Shown piece by piece: positions 1-13,300 of a stretch of DNA of 64,000 nucleotides. The stretch is taken from assembly GCF_037975245.1 (NCBI RefSeq), contig NC_092568.1:1984001-2048000 (forward strand), written 5' to 3'. The notes under the pieces are model-generated. The model saw nothing but the letters and a program-made list of their open reading frames with translations. It had not been told where the DNA came from and made no database searches. The position numbers and the translations under genes were made by a program. Positions within the stretch are counted from its first letter, which is position 1, and every line of letters starts with the position of its first letter. The DNA is from Apostichopus japonicus (lineage: Eukaryota > Echinodermata > Holothuroidea > Aspidochirotida > Stichopodidae).

Positions 1-324
1 ACAGGGGGAGGGGTCTGACTGGTCCAGCCGCGCCTGAACGTAAGACTATCTAAGCGGAGCGCCACCATCGGTTGGCGCGGAGCGTACTAGAAAATTTTTG
101 GCTTTACAAACCCCCTCAGATGGCCGGAAACGGCACTTCCCGAGTATTCTAAGCTGCATGTACCTAGCCTGAAAATATGGATCTCATGTCTGCAATTTCT
201 CAATTAATGAGAATAAAACAATCTATGAAATATGGTAATACATATCAGATGAGTTGAGATGATACAAAAATCATAATGCCTTTAGTCCCTAATCCCCCTC
301 CCGTTCCGTCACCACTGTTTGATG

Positions 325-886
325 CAGGGCCGGATCCAGGATTCTGGAAGGGTGAGGGGTTTGGCCTCCAGTGATCCTAGGGTCTAAGGGGAGTGGGTTT
401 CCCTCTATCCATTGTGAAATTCTTGGATATTTAAGTACAACAGGGAATCCCCTTCAATTTAGCCATGCAAAGCACCTACAAAAACTCACTCGAAATGTAT
501 CTGCATCAGTACGAGTTAGCTAGTTTTATTGATGATCTATTCATGGTAGATTGGAGAGAACAAACGCCGTGAATGTTTCACAATGAACTTTCGGACCACT
601 TCGTCAGCGTCGATAGGAGTGTTATAATACGTGTTCATGAGAACAAGAGCTGTGAGATGTTCCTCGCCCAATGGGCGAGGTACGTCTCACTCGTAGCACG
701 CGTGGCACACTATAGTTCTTTTGACGGAACACACCTGGCTGACTTGTAAGGATAACCGCCCTTCTGACGTCCTACATGTTTAAAATTGGCGTTTAATTTA
801 ATTTTTTTCTCTCTTTTTTTTTGGTTTTGGCCAAGGGCAGGGGGGGGGGTCCGGACCCCCTGGACCCCCCTCTGGATCCACGCCTG
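325..886. mobile_element. hAT-like non-autonomous DNA transposon (probable)
   Basis: The left end reads CAGGGCCGGATCCAG. The right end, read on the other strand, is CAGGCGTGGATCCAG, so about 15 bp of inverted termini match with a few differences. CAGGGGCGGATCCAG-type ends are common in hAT-related elements of aquatic animals. Flanking 8-mers are only weakly alike, so the target duplication is not clean. No coding is visible inside; a hairpin lies at 652-690. Confidence 0.5.
652..690. repeat. Inverted repeat (19-bp arms, 1-nt loop)
   Basis: The arm GTGAGATGTTCCTCGCCCA (652-670) pairs with 672-690, with two mismatches around the single base 671. The inner nine pairs (CCTCGCCCA) are perfect. 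It lies inside the hAT-like element. Confidence 0.75.
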
Positions 887-3800
887 AGTTTAGTCCTTAT
901 AAGAAATCCATATTACGACCCACAACACAACACTTGACATGTGTCGATTCTAGATAAAAAGTACAATCCGCAATAGCGCCATGATTTTACCCAACCGTAT
1001 ACTGAAATGGTTCTCGTAATTCGGAAGCTCTCTACAAATAGAAGGTAACGTGATCCTGAGATGTCTGACCGACTGAGAGGGAGGGTGGAAGGGGTTACGG
1101 GGTAATCAAAATACGGTATATATCAACTTACTTTCTATAAGGCACCTTCTTTTCATTTACAACTACTGTTATATTTACGACTTCATATTCCTTTTGTACA
1201 GATACAACACAGCCAGGCCAGGAAAAATCAGGGTGTCGTGTATGGTAGGTCGTGCACCCATCTCACCCAACCCCCTGTGGAGACTAAATCACTGTATCCC
1301 TCCAATCTTTACCACCTTCATGTGTACAAAAACTACAGGACACGAGTGTTGTGCCCTCCTCTAATTGTTGGTCCCCTCGCAAAATGCTTGGCTACGGCCC
1401 TGCATGTGCAGGTAACAGGTGATGTAATACACGAAGGTATACCTTCGTGTAGCTAGGCGACTACGGAGCAATGGTTACATTCTTATTCATCCAGGTGCCG
1501 GGTGGCGTTTTTTCTCCCCACTAGGACAAACGTGGGTTTCAGGTTTTTCAGGAATTTACAAATTCGTTTGAAATCAGAGTTAGGGTTAGAAAGTGGGTTA
1601 GGGATCTAACAAAATGAAGGATTGTCGTTCATAATCTGGGGTCAAAACTAGGAAAATAGATTCAGAACATGTTTTTTTTTTGAAAAAGCGTCACATGTTT
1701 GGAATCCAGGGATTTGATTGGCCGATGCTCACGTTCGTCTTGGGGAAAAAAATACGCTGCCGGGTGCACAGACCGGCGACCATGTCTCGTATGCAAATGC
1801 TATTACGGAACTACATCTATAATATTTATTCGGTACCAGCTGATGCCAGAACTTCAGCGTGCACGATTGAAGAAGGAACCGCCATCTCCCGATATATCAT
1901 GAGTTTGACTAGAGCCATCTGTATAAATGGCTCTGAGTTTTGACCACAGGAAACAGGTATACAAACACAAAACATGTATCCGAATGAATTAAAGGCTGAA
2001 AGAATAAACGTTATATTTATTGCATCATTAAGAGAATAATTATGAATGAAATATTGCAACAAGAGAGGAAAGGAAGAGAAATTTGGTAATAACGTAAATG
2101 CAAATCATTCTGCAGCGACTCACCACGTAACCCAGATAACATAAAGGTGACGGGGCTGTGGTGAATGTTGGTGACTGAAGTGTTATACACATTTTGTTTT
2201 CATGCTCACAAATAGTTTTGTAATCTTGAAGTAAAATAGCCAACCTGACAAACTACAATATATTCGTAAAAATATACGTAAATGGTAACAGTTGCGGTGT
2301 ATTACCTGTCGAATCTTCACTTAGCTGTAGAGACAAAGGTGGAGTGTTTCATACTTTCATACATTGAGAAACCGAGCGCCAAACAATACAGTTACTTTGA
2401 GAAAGCTATAGCTCGTATCGTTATAAGTTCAATTCCAATTGTGTAAATGACACTGAGTGTCACTATAAATATTGAGTCAAAAATTATGTCAGGAGTCATG
2501 GAGGTGTACAGGACACATAATCTGTCCACTGATAGTCACAATTAGACTAGACGCCATTCCAATGGGACGTGCCCCTGTCGGTAGACTACTGCAGTGTATC
2601 CCCATTTGTACCGCCGTCAAGGTATACAGAACACAAGTAGGCCTATTGTGTATGTGTAGCCTAATGGTAATCACTGTAATATATAAAGTTGTCCTGGCAA
2701 GTGTCATTTTCATCTCAGTTCGATTATATTTACGGTTCCGTTTGCTTTATCTCCATCACGTTTTGTTAACATGTCACAATTAATTATATCTCTCTTATTG
2801 AATTACATCGGAGTGGAGGCTGCAAAATGCTTTAATATCACAGATTTATGGAATTTAAAGCTGTATAATATCGTTGGCAATTTGAAAGTTTTCGTAAAAG
2901 AGATCACGTGTCGACACTTTAACTATAACATTTGAATTGTGCAAAAATTATGTTATGTTCCTGTATGACTGTTGAGGTATGATGAAAATGTATTTCACAG
3001 GCATAGAACACTATTACCAGGAAATAAAGTGAAACATGTCAAACAGAAAAACGAAGAGGACAATTGACTGTTTTCGTTACCACAAGCTTGCTTGCGTATA
3101 TAGAAAGCGCACCCGCTGAAAATTTTGATATGGCCGTGGTGGGTTTGTTACACTTGGAATCTTTTGGTTTCTATACCTCTCTTATATTGGATCTTGTAAA
3201 GTATATGTAAATAAGTCGTCGGTTGTCTACCTTTTTCCAGACTTTGATTTCTCCAGGTTACACAAACCCTGTGATTCTGGAAGTTGCATCGTTTTCTTCA
3301 GACGGAAACCATTACTCCTCAGGGCACGTTCAACAAATAATGACTTTAGTCAGGTAGGCTATATTATATTTTCATGAGTTAAAATTATACTGATGCCCTT
3401 GGCTACATCCAACGATACCTCCTCTTCCCACGCCATCCCATCCTCTATAGACCCCCATCCCTGCCTTATATTCCTGTAGCCCTTACCCCATCACTTCCTC
3501 TTATCATTCCCTCCTCTATTTCCTCTTGCCATTCCCTTCTTTCCCGTCCGTTCTCATGAATGATCTTGCGCATCCCTCCTCTACTACTTCTCCATGCAGT
3601 ATCCACTACAATACTGTAGCTAATGCAAGATGCAGCGTGTTCTGCTTTAGTTTATACGGGAGTTCACTGTACTGTGCACTGGTTTGGTGACATTTGACCT
3701 GCAGGCGTACGCTTCCCTGGCGAACGCTATTAGAAACGCTAGCCGTACATGATTTGTTGTATACATAGCTGGGCGCGGTCCAATAATACTGTACAGTGGA

Positions 3801-6800
3801 CTGTGTGCATGGTTTAAGCATAGGTTATCGTTGTTCGTGGTATCGAAGCAGAAGACGAATTCTTTTTCGAGGTTACATAATTACCAGTCTTTTCCTAGTC
3901 AGAAAAAGGTGAGACATTCACGATCATTCTTTTTTGGTATTGAAAAAGTATAACAAATCAAATATAGTATCAACTTGAGTTTTAGTTACTTTATTTAGCC
4001 TATTACAGGAAAACTTGTTACCGTTGTGTTAGTGTTACTAATTTGCTTGTTTTAGTAGGCCTGCAGCTTCCAACTAACCAGCAAGAACCCAATTAAATTA
4101 TTATATGAAGTTTAACTTGCCTACCCAAGCCGTATCGAAGGCCTTTTCATGGACAGTTCCTCAACTATGTATTATTTTTTGCTGTTATATCACGCAAAAC
4201 TTCTAAAAAAAAAATTATTTTAGTATGTGCAGTGCCAGACAAAATGTGGGTGGCGTTCAGGTGTTGGGATGTTGTCTGCTACTGCAGTGCTAGTGCTACC
4301 ACTGGTACCATATTGCCAGTAATACTACTATTACTAACTGTTGTAGTGAAGGCCTTGCCAACTTTAGCCCAATAGCATCAACTCTTTACTTTCATGTTTG
4401 TAAATTATACTAAGGCACTACTTTTTGTTGTTGAAATAAGAACAAATTGAAAACTTTTGGCTTTTGATATGCATGCATGCTCTGGTGGCTTGATAATCAG
4501 GGCAATTTTGATATTGAAACTGGACTGTGTCATTTGTTTGGGTAGAAATTTTACACACTAATGTCATCCAGAACAACTGTAAGGCCTATATCATAAATGA
4601 AAATTATTTGCATTTTAATATAGAATAAGGTGATAAAGGATAAATAGCTTATTTACAAACATGCTTACATGTTCGATCAATGCAAATTGTGCAAATCAAA
4701 TATAAACTTGTTACCTCCTTTACTCCAACTTGTGAATTGTTTTTGGTTCATGTTTCATTTTATTTGTGTAATAAGAAAAAAATATTTGCCGCATTACCAA
4801 TTGTATTGTTTAAAGCATTACCTTGCTTCTATCATTACTCTTTTTTTTCTCTTTCCCCTCCCACTCTCGTTTGGCAGTAATGCCAATCTTCAGCCATGCC
4901 CTTTAACAACAAAGAGCTCTGTCATATTGGTCCTTTCTAGTTCTGCTAGAAACCTTACATGTTGCAATCTCTGAAATCACTGAGAATTCCTTTGCTGAAT
5001 CTCTGATGGACACTTCTTGGCAAAGTTGATGCATATTCTCTTATTCACAATAAGCATGACATTTTTGAATTAAGATACGTTTCTTGTAACTCATAACTAG
5101 AACAAGTTAGCAATGAAATGTTGGCCACCATTGGTTTGGCGACTTCACACGTTGTCAGGTCGTCAACCAATCAGAAAGCTTCTTGAACATATTTTCAATC
5201 ATGTCCGCTAAATTGAGTTTAAGCATTGAGCATCGGTAGAATTGTATCCAAGAGTCAGAAATGGAATGGAGCCGACTTAAACCTGTGATTCTTCTTATAA
5301 TTAATTATTGAAGACAAGATCTTTTCACACATATTTTCACAACTAGCAAATAGATTGAGATTATACGTTACAGCGCTATATACAAACTCTTTGGAAGTTT
5401 GTTATCAGGATAGATTACATGCATATGGACCCATAGCCTTTATCATCAGATGGCACTTTTAGGACCGATATGACAATTCCCCTTAGAAATGCTGAAGATC
5501 TATCTATTGATAACTGTACCTGGTCCACTAGAGCTATTGCAGTTCTGTTTGCTAGGAATGTTACCTGTTACACATAGCTAAAAGAATATCCACTGGGTGC
5601 CTTGACAAAACACAAGATTGTGAGCTCATCCCCATTGTGATTGGAATGGAACAGCCAGCAGTATTCATACAGTGTTGATCCCAGCCCCACAGAAGACCTG
5701 GCCAATGAATGTTGCTTGTTGTTGATGTATATTTTAAGTAGTTCATATCCCCCCCCCCCTCCCCTCCTCTCAATTTCCAGTCCCACCTCCTTGGTTTATG
5801 TATGCACTTTTTTAGTGCATTGGTGTTTAAAAATATCACTCTCTATAAATATGTTGGCATGTTGCTATTTACTGCTTAGTTTTCCTTGCTCAGAGAAGAG
5901 GCAGGTAAGAATCATTGGGTGTGAATGTCAAAGATTGTTTTTTTAGAATTTCAAATATACACTGTTAATTGGTGCTCCTTAAATGCATCATGCACTTGAT
6001 CCAGAGTTCCCAATTCTTTACGAATGTGGCTGATAAATCCGTTTTGCTATATACATCGTGTTACAGTGACCTTCAAATTTCATGTGCAGAGTGTGCGATC
6101 CCTTTAAATACAGAGGCTACAAGCTTTGAGTCCCTAACATGTTCAGTGTATCCAAATGTGTTTCACATTTCACACATATCTCACACAATTAGTCCAAGCA
6201 ACGCTGTACAAGCTGGCAAGTAGTGAATCTGGTGACAGATTTTAATTTCATTTGACAAACAGCCTTGAGTTTGTCTGGTGGGTCATACAATACTTTTGAC
6301 TATAGAGAAGCTTACAGTACCGTGGTATCCACTAAATGAGATTATTAGTTAACAGGATATGAGAATGTGGAGAAATTAGCTTCTAGCATTATTAAGTTGT
6401 GAGGAACATTATATGAAGCAGAGGCAGCAAATTTAAAAGACAGTACTTACAGTAATATACTAACATACAGTATGTGTGTAGGCTGCTGAGGTAATCATGC
6501 CATACAAAATTTGCAGCGAGAGAATTAGTAATCTTCTAACTTAATCCAAAACACTACTGAGGGTCAAATAAGATTATTAACCCTCTTGAAATTTTGTTGA
6601 ATTCTTGCTGCATTTAAATTTTTCATTGCCAGCAAAATCTGTTTTTCTCTGCTTGATTCATTGTAAACTTACTTTGCTTTTATTAAAGATTTTTTGAAAA
6701 AAGTCATGTTTTGTCATGATCGTCAGGTTAATAAGTGGTGACTTTTAAAGAATGTGCGTGATTTGGTACAGTAGAATAGCAGTGCAGTTAGTTACCATAG

Positions 6801-9229
6801 TTTATCTAAACTCATTGAGGGAATTAAGGGCAAAATATGTTTTAGCCATGTATGAAGATAAACTTGCCCTCACTTTATCCTTCCCTCCCCTCCCACCCCA
6901 CAGCAATTGAAATAAGTTTATGTGTGTGAATGGAATTGATTTCCTGATGCTTGTGTGCTGCACTTATAGATCTTTCATTGATTAACCAATTTTATGAGCA
7001 TGCATTATATTATTCATAGGGTCAACTTTCAGTTTTAAATTAAAGGTGAGCACTTAGTTTTTGTTTTTGGGAAAAGATGTTGTAGTTGCAAAATGATGGC
7101 TGTTCATATTTTAAAATAGCAATTGCTAGACCACAATTAGGTTTTGCTATTTGAAGGTCATAGGAACTAAATAATTTATGACCTGTAGTTAAATGCAATT
7201 ACTTCCGGAACAATGTCATAGTAAATGTCTTCATACAGGATACAATTCTATTATTCTATACCCAAAAAAACAAGGAAACTCTTGCAGTGTCAAGTAGCTT
7301 ACTGTACTATAGCTGACTGTGGTGATATGATTTCAAATAAACCGTACAATATGGTGTTCAGTTTTGTAATTATGTAAATTTAGTAATGTTTACTTCCAAA
7401 ATTCTTGAAGTAAGTACATGCATTGGAACAGTAGGAAAAGTTGTTTATTATGCAGAAATGTTATGTTTGAGAATTTGGAACATTTAGTAATTTACTTCTA
7501 TACACAGATCTAAAGGTCATGAGTAATGTCCCCTAATTAGAGAGGATAAAATTTGTTTAATGTCCTCACAAGTACTTCCCTGGAAGTTTTGACTTTCCAA
7601 GTTTTCCCAACTGACATTGAGGATTGTTGAATAAAATATTTAAATGTCTTAGTGACACAAAAAGCCTGGAGGGTGACAGTATAAAATTCCCTTTAAATTC
7701 TGAGCATCAGTGACCATCATCTGACTTTTAATCATATTTGGGAGCAATAGTGATGACCTTTAAGCCATTTCCAAATGACCTCATGGCAAAACGACAACTT
7801 GTAATTATAAGAAAATTTGCATATGGCAGAACAACAGTGCAAGCTTTGCCTTTACTGTATACTGTAAGTTTCACCTCGTGGCCACGAGGATATCCTAAGA
7901 TCAATCAAATGTATGTATAGTAAACCTATGAAGTTGATCTCATTTTGGACAAAAAGGTGTTTGAATCTATACATGTTGAGGTGTTCATGCATTAGGGGAG
8001 CACCCATTCAGGCTGTGCACTGTCCTGTGAAGTTATACAGTATATCGTATTACAGTATAGTTTATATGAATACTTGCATAGCCTTTAATCAGTTTAATCT
8101 TGATAACCTCACTGTACAGTCCCAACATATTACTTCGGTTAGCTATAGTAATGAACAAACTGTACTCATGAATAATTGTGGGGACTTCGCCCCCTGACTG
8201 AACAAGTAGAATACCAAGGGTCATAAATTGCCCTTTTTGTGTGATGTTTGGATTCCCTGTTAATAGGTAAGGTATATACAAGAGAAGTTAAGCTAATTTA
8301 TTTGTATCTCAGCTTAACCTTGTTCTCACTCGTACCAACCATTTAATAAAGTTGGCATTCCAAAAGGGTGACAGTGCACTGTGCATATTGACTCAGCTTA
8401 AAGAGTCTTGTGTTACAGTACGTATGTACAGATTATGTGAAGTACAAACCGTTATTGCTGTAGTATTGTAAACTGATGATACACTGCACATGGTATATGA
8501 CAATCATACATTTTGTATTTAAAGACAAATGTTATGATATGGTATGAACCCCCTCACCCCACCCCCCACCATGACTTTTAACTATACTGTATGTAATGAA
8601 ATGTCATGTTAACACAACTCTCCACATTTACTGTACCTTTTGACCTTCCAAAATATAAATTGAATCCTATATCGATCAACACTACTGTGCAATTAAACGT
8701 GTCAAGCTAGTTATCCATGCACCAAGAATACCCCCTCCCGCCCCCCCCACTACCACAGCACATCTGGGTCATGACCCATTTATATTTTCCTCCTAAATCA
8801 TCTGAAAATTTGTGACAGTTTATTAGTATTCTATTAAATATTGCAACATGCTATCTGTTGAGGACATGGTTTTCATTTCAGTAAGAATTCTTTGAGTAAA
8901 GACAACCAGTGAATCATTTCTCCACTACATTCAGTAGAAAAGCCCCCCCCCCCCACCCGCAAATCCAGCAGGCGTAGTGATTCCTTGCCTTATACAGTTA
9001 TGGAATCACCTGATTGATAGAGCAACTGAGGAAAATGTGTCCTGAAGTCAAGTACCAGAGCATCAAAAAGTCTGTTAAAATATTGCAAAGCTACTACCTG
9101 CCTGAAAGTTGTTGACAGAGACAGCCATTTAAAGAGCAAAGATCAAATCCTGTGGCAGTTAGTAACATAGAAAAGCCATTCATCATCTTGTAAACAAAAA
9201 GTTAAGTCCATGTAAATTAAAGCTTCCCA
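887..9229. other. Upstream intergenic region, no gene recognised
   Basis: No coding exon is supported on either strand; the open frames here are short and unlike known proteins. A more CpG-containing patch at about 3,690-3,910 includes GGTCCAAT near 3778 and a good donor-like AAAAAG/GTGAGA at about 3907. It could hold the promoter and non-coding first exon of the calpain gene, but that is only a possibility. A perfect 16-bp palindrome lies at 7874-7889. Confidence 0.4.
1428..1451. repeat. Perfect 24-bp palindrome
   Basis: TACACGAAGGTA is followed directly by its exact reverse complement. No surrounding feature was recognised. Confidence 0.8.
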
Positions 9230-9760
9230 TTTTGAATTTAAGCACTTACAAAATTTTCGGACTTTGACCATTGTTGACCTCAAAAGTTTTTACACTTTGG
9301 CATCTGGTGAACTCAAATGACCCTTAAGCCCAGCAGAAAACAATAGGGTTCTTGCACTAATGTAGTTGCATCCACATACCCAATATGAACTTCATTCAAG
9401 GCCTTATTTAGAGTTATTGTGTTCCTCTGTTGACCTCAAGTGACCTCCGACTTCCATTAGAAAGCAAAGAGTGTCCTTCTACACAATATGGTACAGCCAT
9501 GTATTACATCTGGAGTTCATTCAATATCTACTTGTGAGTTAACATGTTTACATGTTTTCTGACTTTGACCATGGTGGACCTCAAATTTCAAATGACCTCA
9601 AAATTTTTCACACTTTGGCATTTGGTGAACTCAAATGACCTTTGACCCCTGCAGGAATAAACTTTGAACTCGGCACAAAACAATAGGTTTCTTCTACTCT
9701 ATAAGGTGTATCCACATACCAAATACTGTATGAAGTTACCGTGCTTATAAGCCAAGGCGT
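9230..9760 (-). repeat. Dispersed repeat array, inverted relative to the copy at 10.51-10.87 kb
   Basis: At least two and a half diverged units contain phrases such as GACCTCAAATGACCT, GACTTTGACCATGGTGGACC and ATCCACATACC. Read on the minus strand they resemble the + strand array after exon 1 (GTAAACACGATAACTC, AAGGTCATTTGAGGTCA, ATGTAGATGCACC). The outer end GCTTATAAGCCAAGGCG pairs with CGCCTTGGCTTGTAAAC at about 10,521. Confidence 0.65.
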
Positions 9761-10210
9761 AGCACACATACACACATGCCATCACCATCCCATAGATTCC
9801 TTGTTGCCTCAAGAAGGAGAGAAGGTGAACTTTAGAATAGTCTCAGCAGTTGTTACAATGGAGGTCCCCCCTCCCCCTTCCTCCTCTGACACATATGGCT
9901 ATGCTCTGGGGAAGCCTTTCAAATTACTATTTCATAGGGGGATGAAGGCTTTGTACTTTTCCATATACTTGGTTTTCACAATTGAAACATCTTAAAACCG
10001 CTCCCACTATGATTCACATCAGTGGTTGACGCCCACCTCCTCTTCCTTTAAGATAGATGCATTTGTGAGTTGTGCAATAGTCTTAATCTGCTAATCTGGG
10101 ACAGGTAAGATTTCTAAAGATATCAGATGCATTTCATATAATAAATTACAAGATGTTGGAATTCATTTCTGATCACTTTACCAATATTGTTTCTCCCTCA
10201 TGCATATCAG

Positions 10211-10376
10211 GTAAAAGCAATCAGTCAACATGCCTAAATCCAAACCAACATACGATCAACTTCGCAAGCAGTTGCTTCAGAAGAATGCTCTGTTTGAGGA
10301 TCCTGACTTCCCAGCTGTCAACCAGTCCCTCTTCTTCAGTACCCCACCCAAGCCATTTGAATGGATGAGACCAAGT
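10211..10376 (+). CDS. Calpain exon 1 (start codon at 10230; residues 1-49)
   Basis: ATG at 10230 opens [14 protein letters not shown] and the exon ends with WMRPS at 10376 before GTAAGT, phase 0. A pyrimidine-rich stretch ending in CAG at 10208-10210 looks like a splice acceptor, so 10211-10229 is probably 5' UTR joined to an unseen upstream non-coding exon. The text KPFEWMRP just before the CysPc core is typical of calpains. The coding start is firm; the UTR part is inference. Confidence 0.88.
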
Positions 10377-13300
10377 GTAAGTATACAGAACATTGCTAAA
10401 TTCCCAAAAAGTGTTCCTTTGTCTTTGTCTGGAATTGATTTTGTTTTTTGATTCCTTGCAAGATGCAAAAGGGATTTAAATGCGATAGTGATTGGGAGTG
10501 TGTGAACAGGCACGTGTGTGTGACGCCTTGGCTTGTAAACACGATTTAACTCAAAACCTATATGGTGGGTGAATTTGATATTTTGTACCTAGATGCACCT
10601 TGTTGCATAGAATAGGATTCTTTTGTGTGGAGTTATTTAAGGTCATTTGAGGTCAACAGTCTGAAAACCTTGTAAGCATGATACCTCAAGAACACATATG
10701 GTGGATGAACTTTATCTGGCATGTAGATGCACCATATTGAGTAGAAGAAATGATTTGCTTTCTGTGGAGGTTGAAGGTCATTTGAGGTCAACAGAGGTGA
10801 AAGTCTGCAAATCTTGTAAACAGGATAACTCCAAAGCAAACCTTGGTTGAAATTCATATCGGGTTTGTGAATGCACCTTACTGTCAGTGTTTCTTGTACT
10901 AGTAACTGTGTTCTATAGATACTGTTGTCCGTTTAAGGTTTCAGCCGCATGTAAAGCCTGCTAAAAATTGTCTTTAGTAATATTTAGTATCTTGGAAGCC
11001 TGCAATGATTCTACAAATTGAATTATTATTTTTATACATGATTTTGCCCATGTCTTCCGGAAGATATTTCGACTTCCTTTTAGCTCAGTGTCACAGCTTC
11101 TTGCAAATTTGAAACCTGCGAAACAATGTGAAAGCCACAACCACCGTGAACCTTCAAAGGTTACAACGTGTGAAGCATCATGTACAATATGGGGACAGTG
11201 CTTTGAGTTTACTTTTGCGACAGAGATTCAAAAACCCTGAGATTGTACATCTTTACTGTGTAGATAAGGATGCATATATTGATAGCTCTTTCTGGTTTGA
11301 AATTACAGTACACTCCCAGTATCCCTGAAAAATATCCCTTGAGCATTCTACAGAAAAGTTCATTACGCACACCACACGGTGAAGGTTGTTTTGGTGAGAT
11401 GCTCTGCTAAGTTGATAGAGGATGGTAATCAGTTTGTTTTGCTTAAGAATGCACTGAACCGGAATGGAATGAGTCATGCCAAAAACAAATTTAATGAAGT
11501 ATTGAAGGGTTTCATTTGTACAGTCTATAAAGTAGTTCTTGTTGGCTTGATGAGAATTCATGCTGGGGAATGTTTTGTCAAAGTCGCATTATGATTTTTC
11601 CGATACCGTGGATAGTGCCTGAAATGACCTATGGGTTCCAAGTTAAAAGCTCGTAAACGTTGTTACTGTATATGTATTTTTATTTTGGAATGTGATACTC
11701 GAATTCAAGTTGGTTTGCTTGACCAGTGATATATCTCGTTGCAAGAGAAAAAGAATAAAAATTAAGTATTTTGACAACTTCCTGTGTTTTTTTTGCATGT
11801 AATGATTGATTAAATATGAAAAATGCAATTGGACGATGCAGTTTGTGTGATTAAATGGAATATAAGGCATGGAAAAGTAGTTGCCAAAGTAGCATTCAAA
11901 CTTGAAAAATCTAGAAGGGTGGGTGTGTTACATGTATTCTAGTTCCATCTTATTAACAGTGTTATAATTACTCATTAAGTGAGTCGTACATAGTAAAAGT
12001 AGGTAGAAATGGTATACAAAATCATAAAAAGCTGTAGGATAAATTTGGGCAAAAAGAGGTTTGTATTAACTTGAGCATTCAGTTTTTAGGGGCTAATCTT
12101 TGGCTGGTTGCAATATACTATGCTGGATAATAGATGTAAAATTACTCACACAGGTTAGATACAGACTTAGCAGATGTCATTTAAAGTCTTAATAAAAGAA
12201 AAAGGGAACAAAATAAAGTGTAATGATATATCACTTGTCAAAGTAAACCATTGTGCAGTTCTGCACAGGCTGTAATTACATCTTGCAGTATTGACTAAAT
12301 TAAGAATGATGGATGGATGGTGACATCATCCATTCCCTGGATAGCACAAGTTCATAGTTGATGCAAGGTGGAATTATTAGAACTGGAAGTGGTTTACAAT
12401 AAATAGGGGTAAGCAAGCTTCAGGGCTCTGACCTCTTTGTGGGCGGTGCTGAGCTTGAACAACAAAGTGTGAAACATTACAGTGGTGATGATCATGCATG
12501 TGGTACTACGGTATCAATTTCAATGCTTTTCCCAGGTAATTGAATTTGTCTGTGCAGAAGCAGATCTAGATGCAAAAGGAAAGGACAATCTAGGTTAATT
12601 TCCTCCCCTTTAAGGTACTTTTTGCAGACCAATGTCATGCCTATCCTCTGGTTAACGTTCGGTACTTTGGCACAGAAGTTACTGTACATAGTGTATTTGT
12701 GGTGCACATTGAGGACTGGGCATGTTAAGAACATTGAGATACAATACGACAAAAGAGAATGTGAAGAAAAGAAAAGAGGAGAATGTCGCCATTACTGAAA
12801 CAAGGATGACAAAGATATGAGATCATTGATGATCAATAGCTTTTCCCATATGACACTGTTGTTGACCATCCCTAAGAGATATAAGTTGTATTAAAGCAAC
12901 ACCTTGGTCAGGATCAACTTCAAAACAAGACTACTTCAAGCACATACAGACTTGATTTGATTTCAAATTGAATGTGCAGTTCTAATTCCAATAGGTACTA
13001 CCCATGATGCATTCCACTCAACTGCCTAATCAGAATTTTACCAACAGTTTACATCAGGCCTGTAGTACGTGTACAATATGTATGTAGAATTCCCTTTGGT
13101 ACGAGAATGAGGCGAGAATCGCAATTGTAACAGTTATACTCCTTCATCTTGCACTATTTACTTCACTACTGCCTGCCCTCTCTTTCACCTATCTTGAGAA
13201 TGGTAGATTGGGAAGGAAGAGGAAACTGTGTTCGTTGACCCAGGTCATTGCGGCCGCGCAGTACTAACATGTTACGGTTGTTACCAACTTTGCTCTACAG

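Noticed and set aside
3241-3353. Possible non-coding exon between TTTTTCCAG and CAG/GTAGGC
   Set aside because: Splice-like borders exist but there is no coding content or transcript evidence; such pairs occur by chance in AT-rich DNA.
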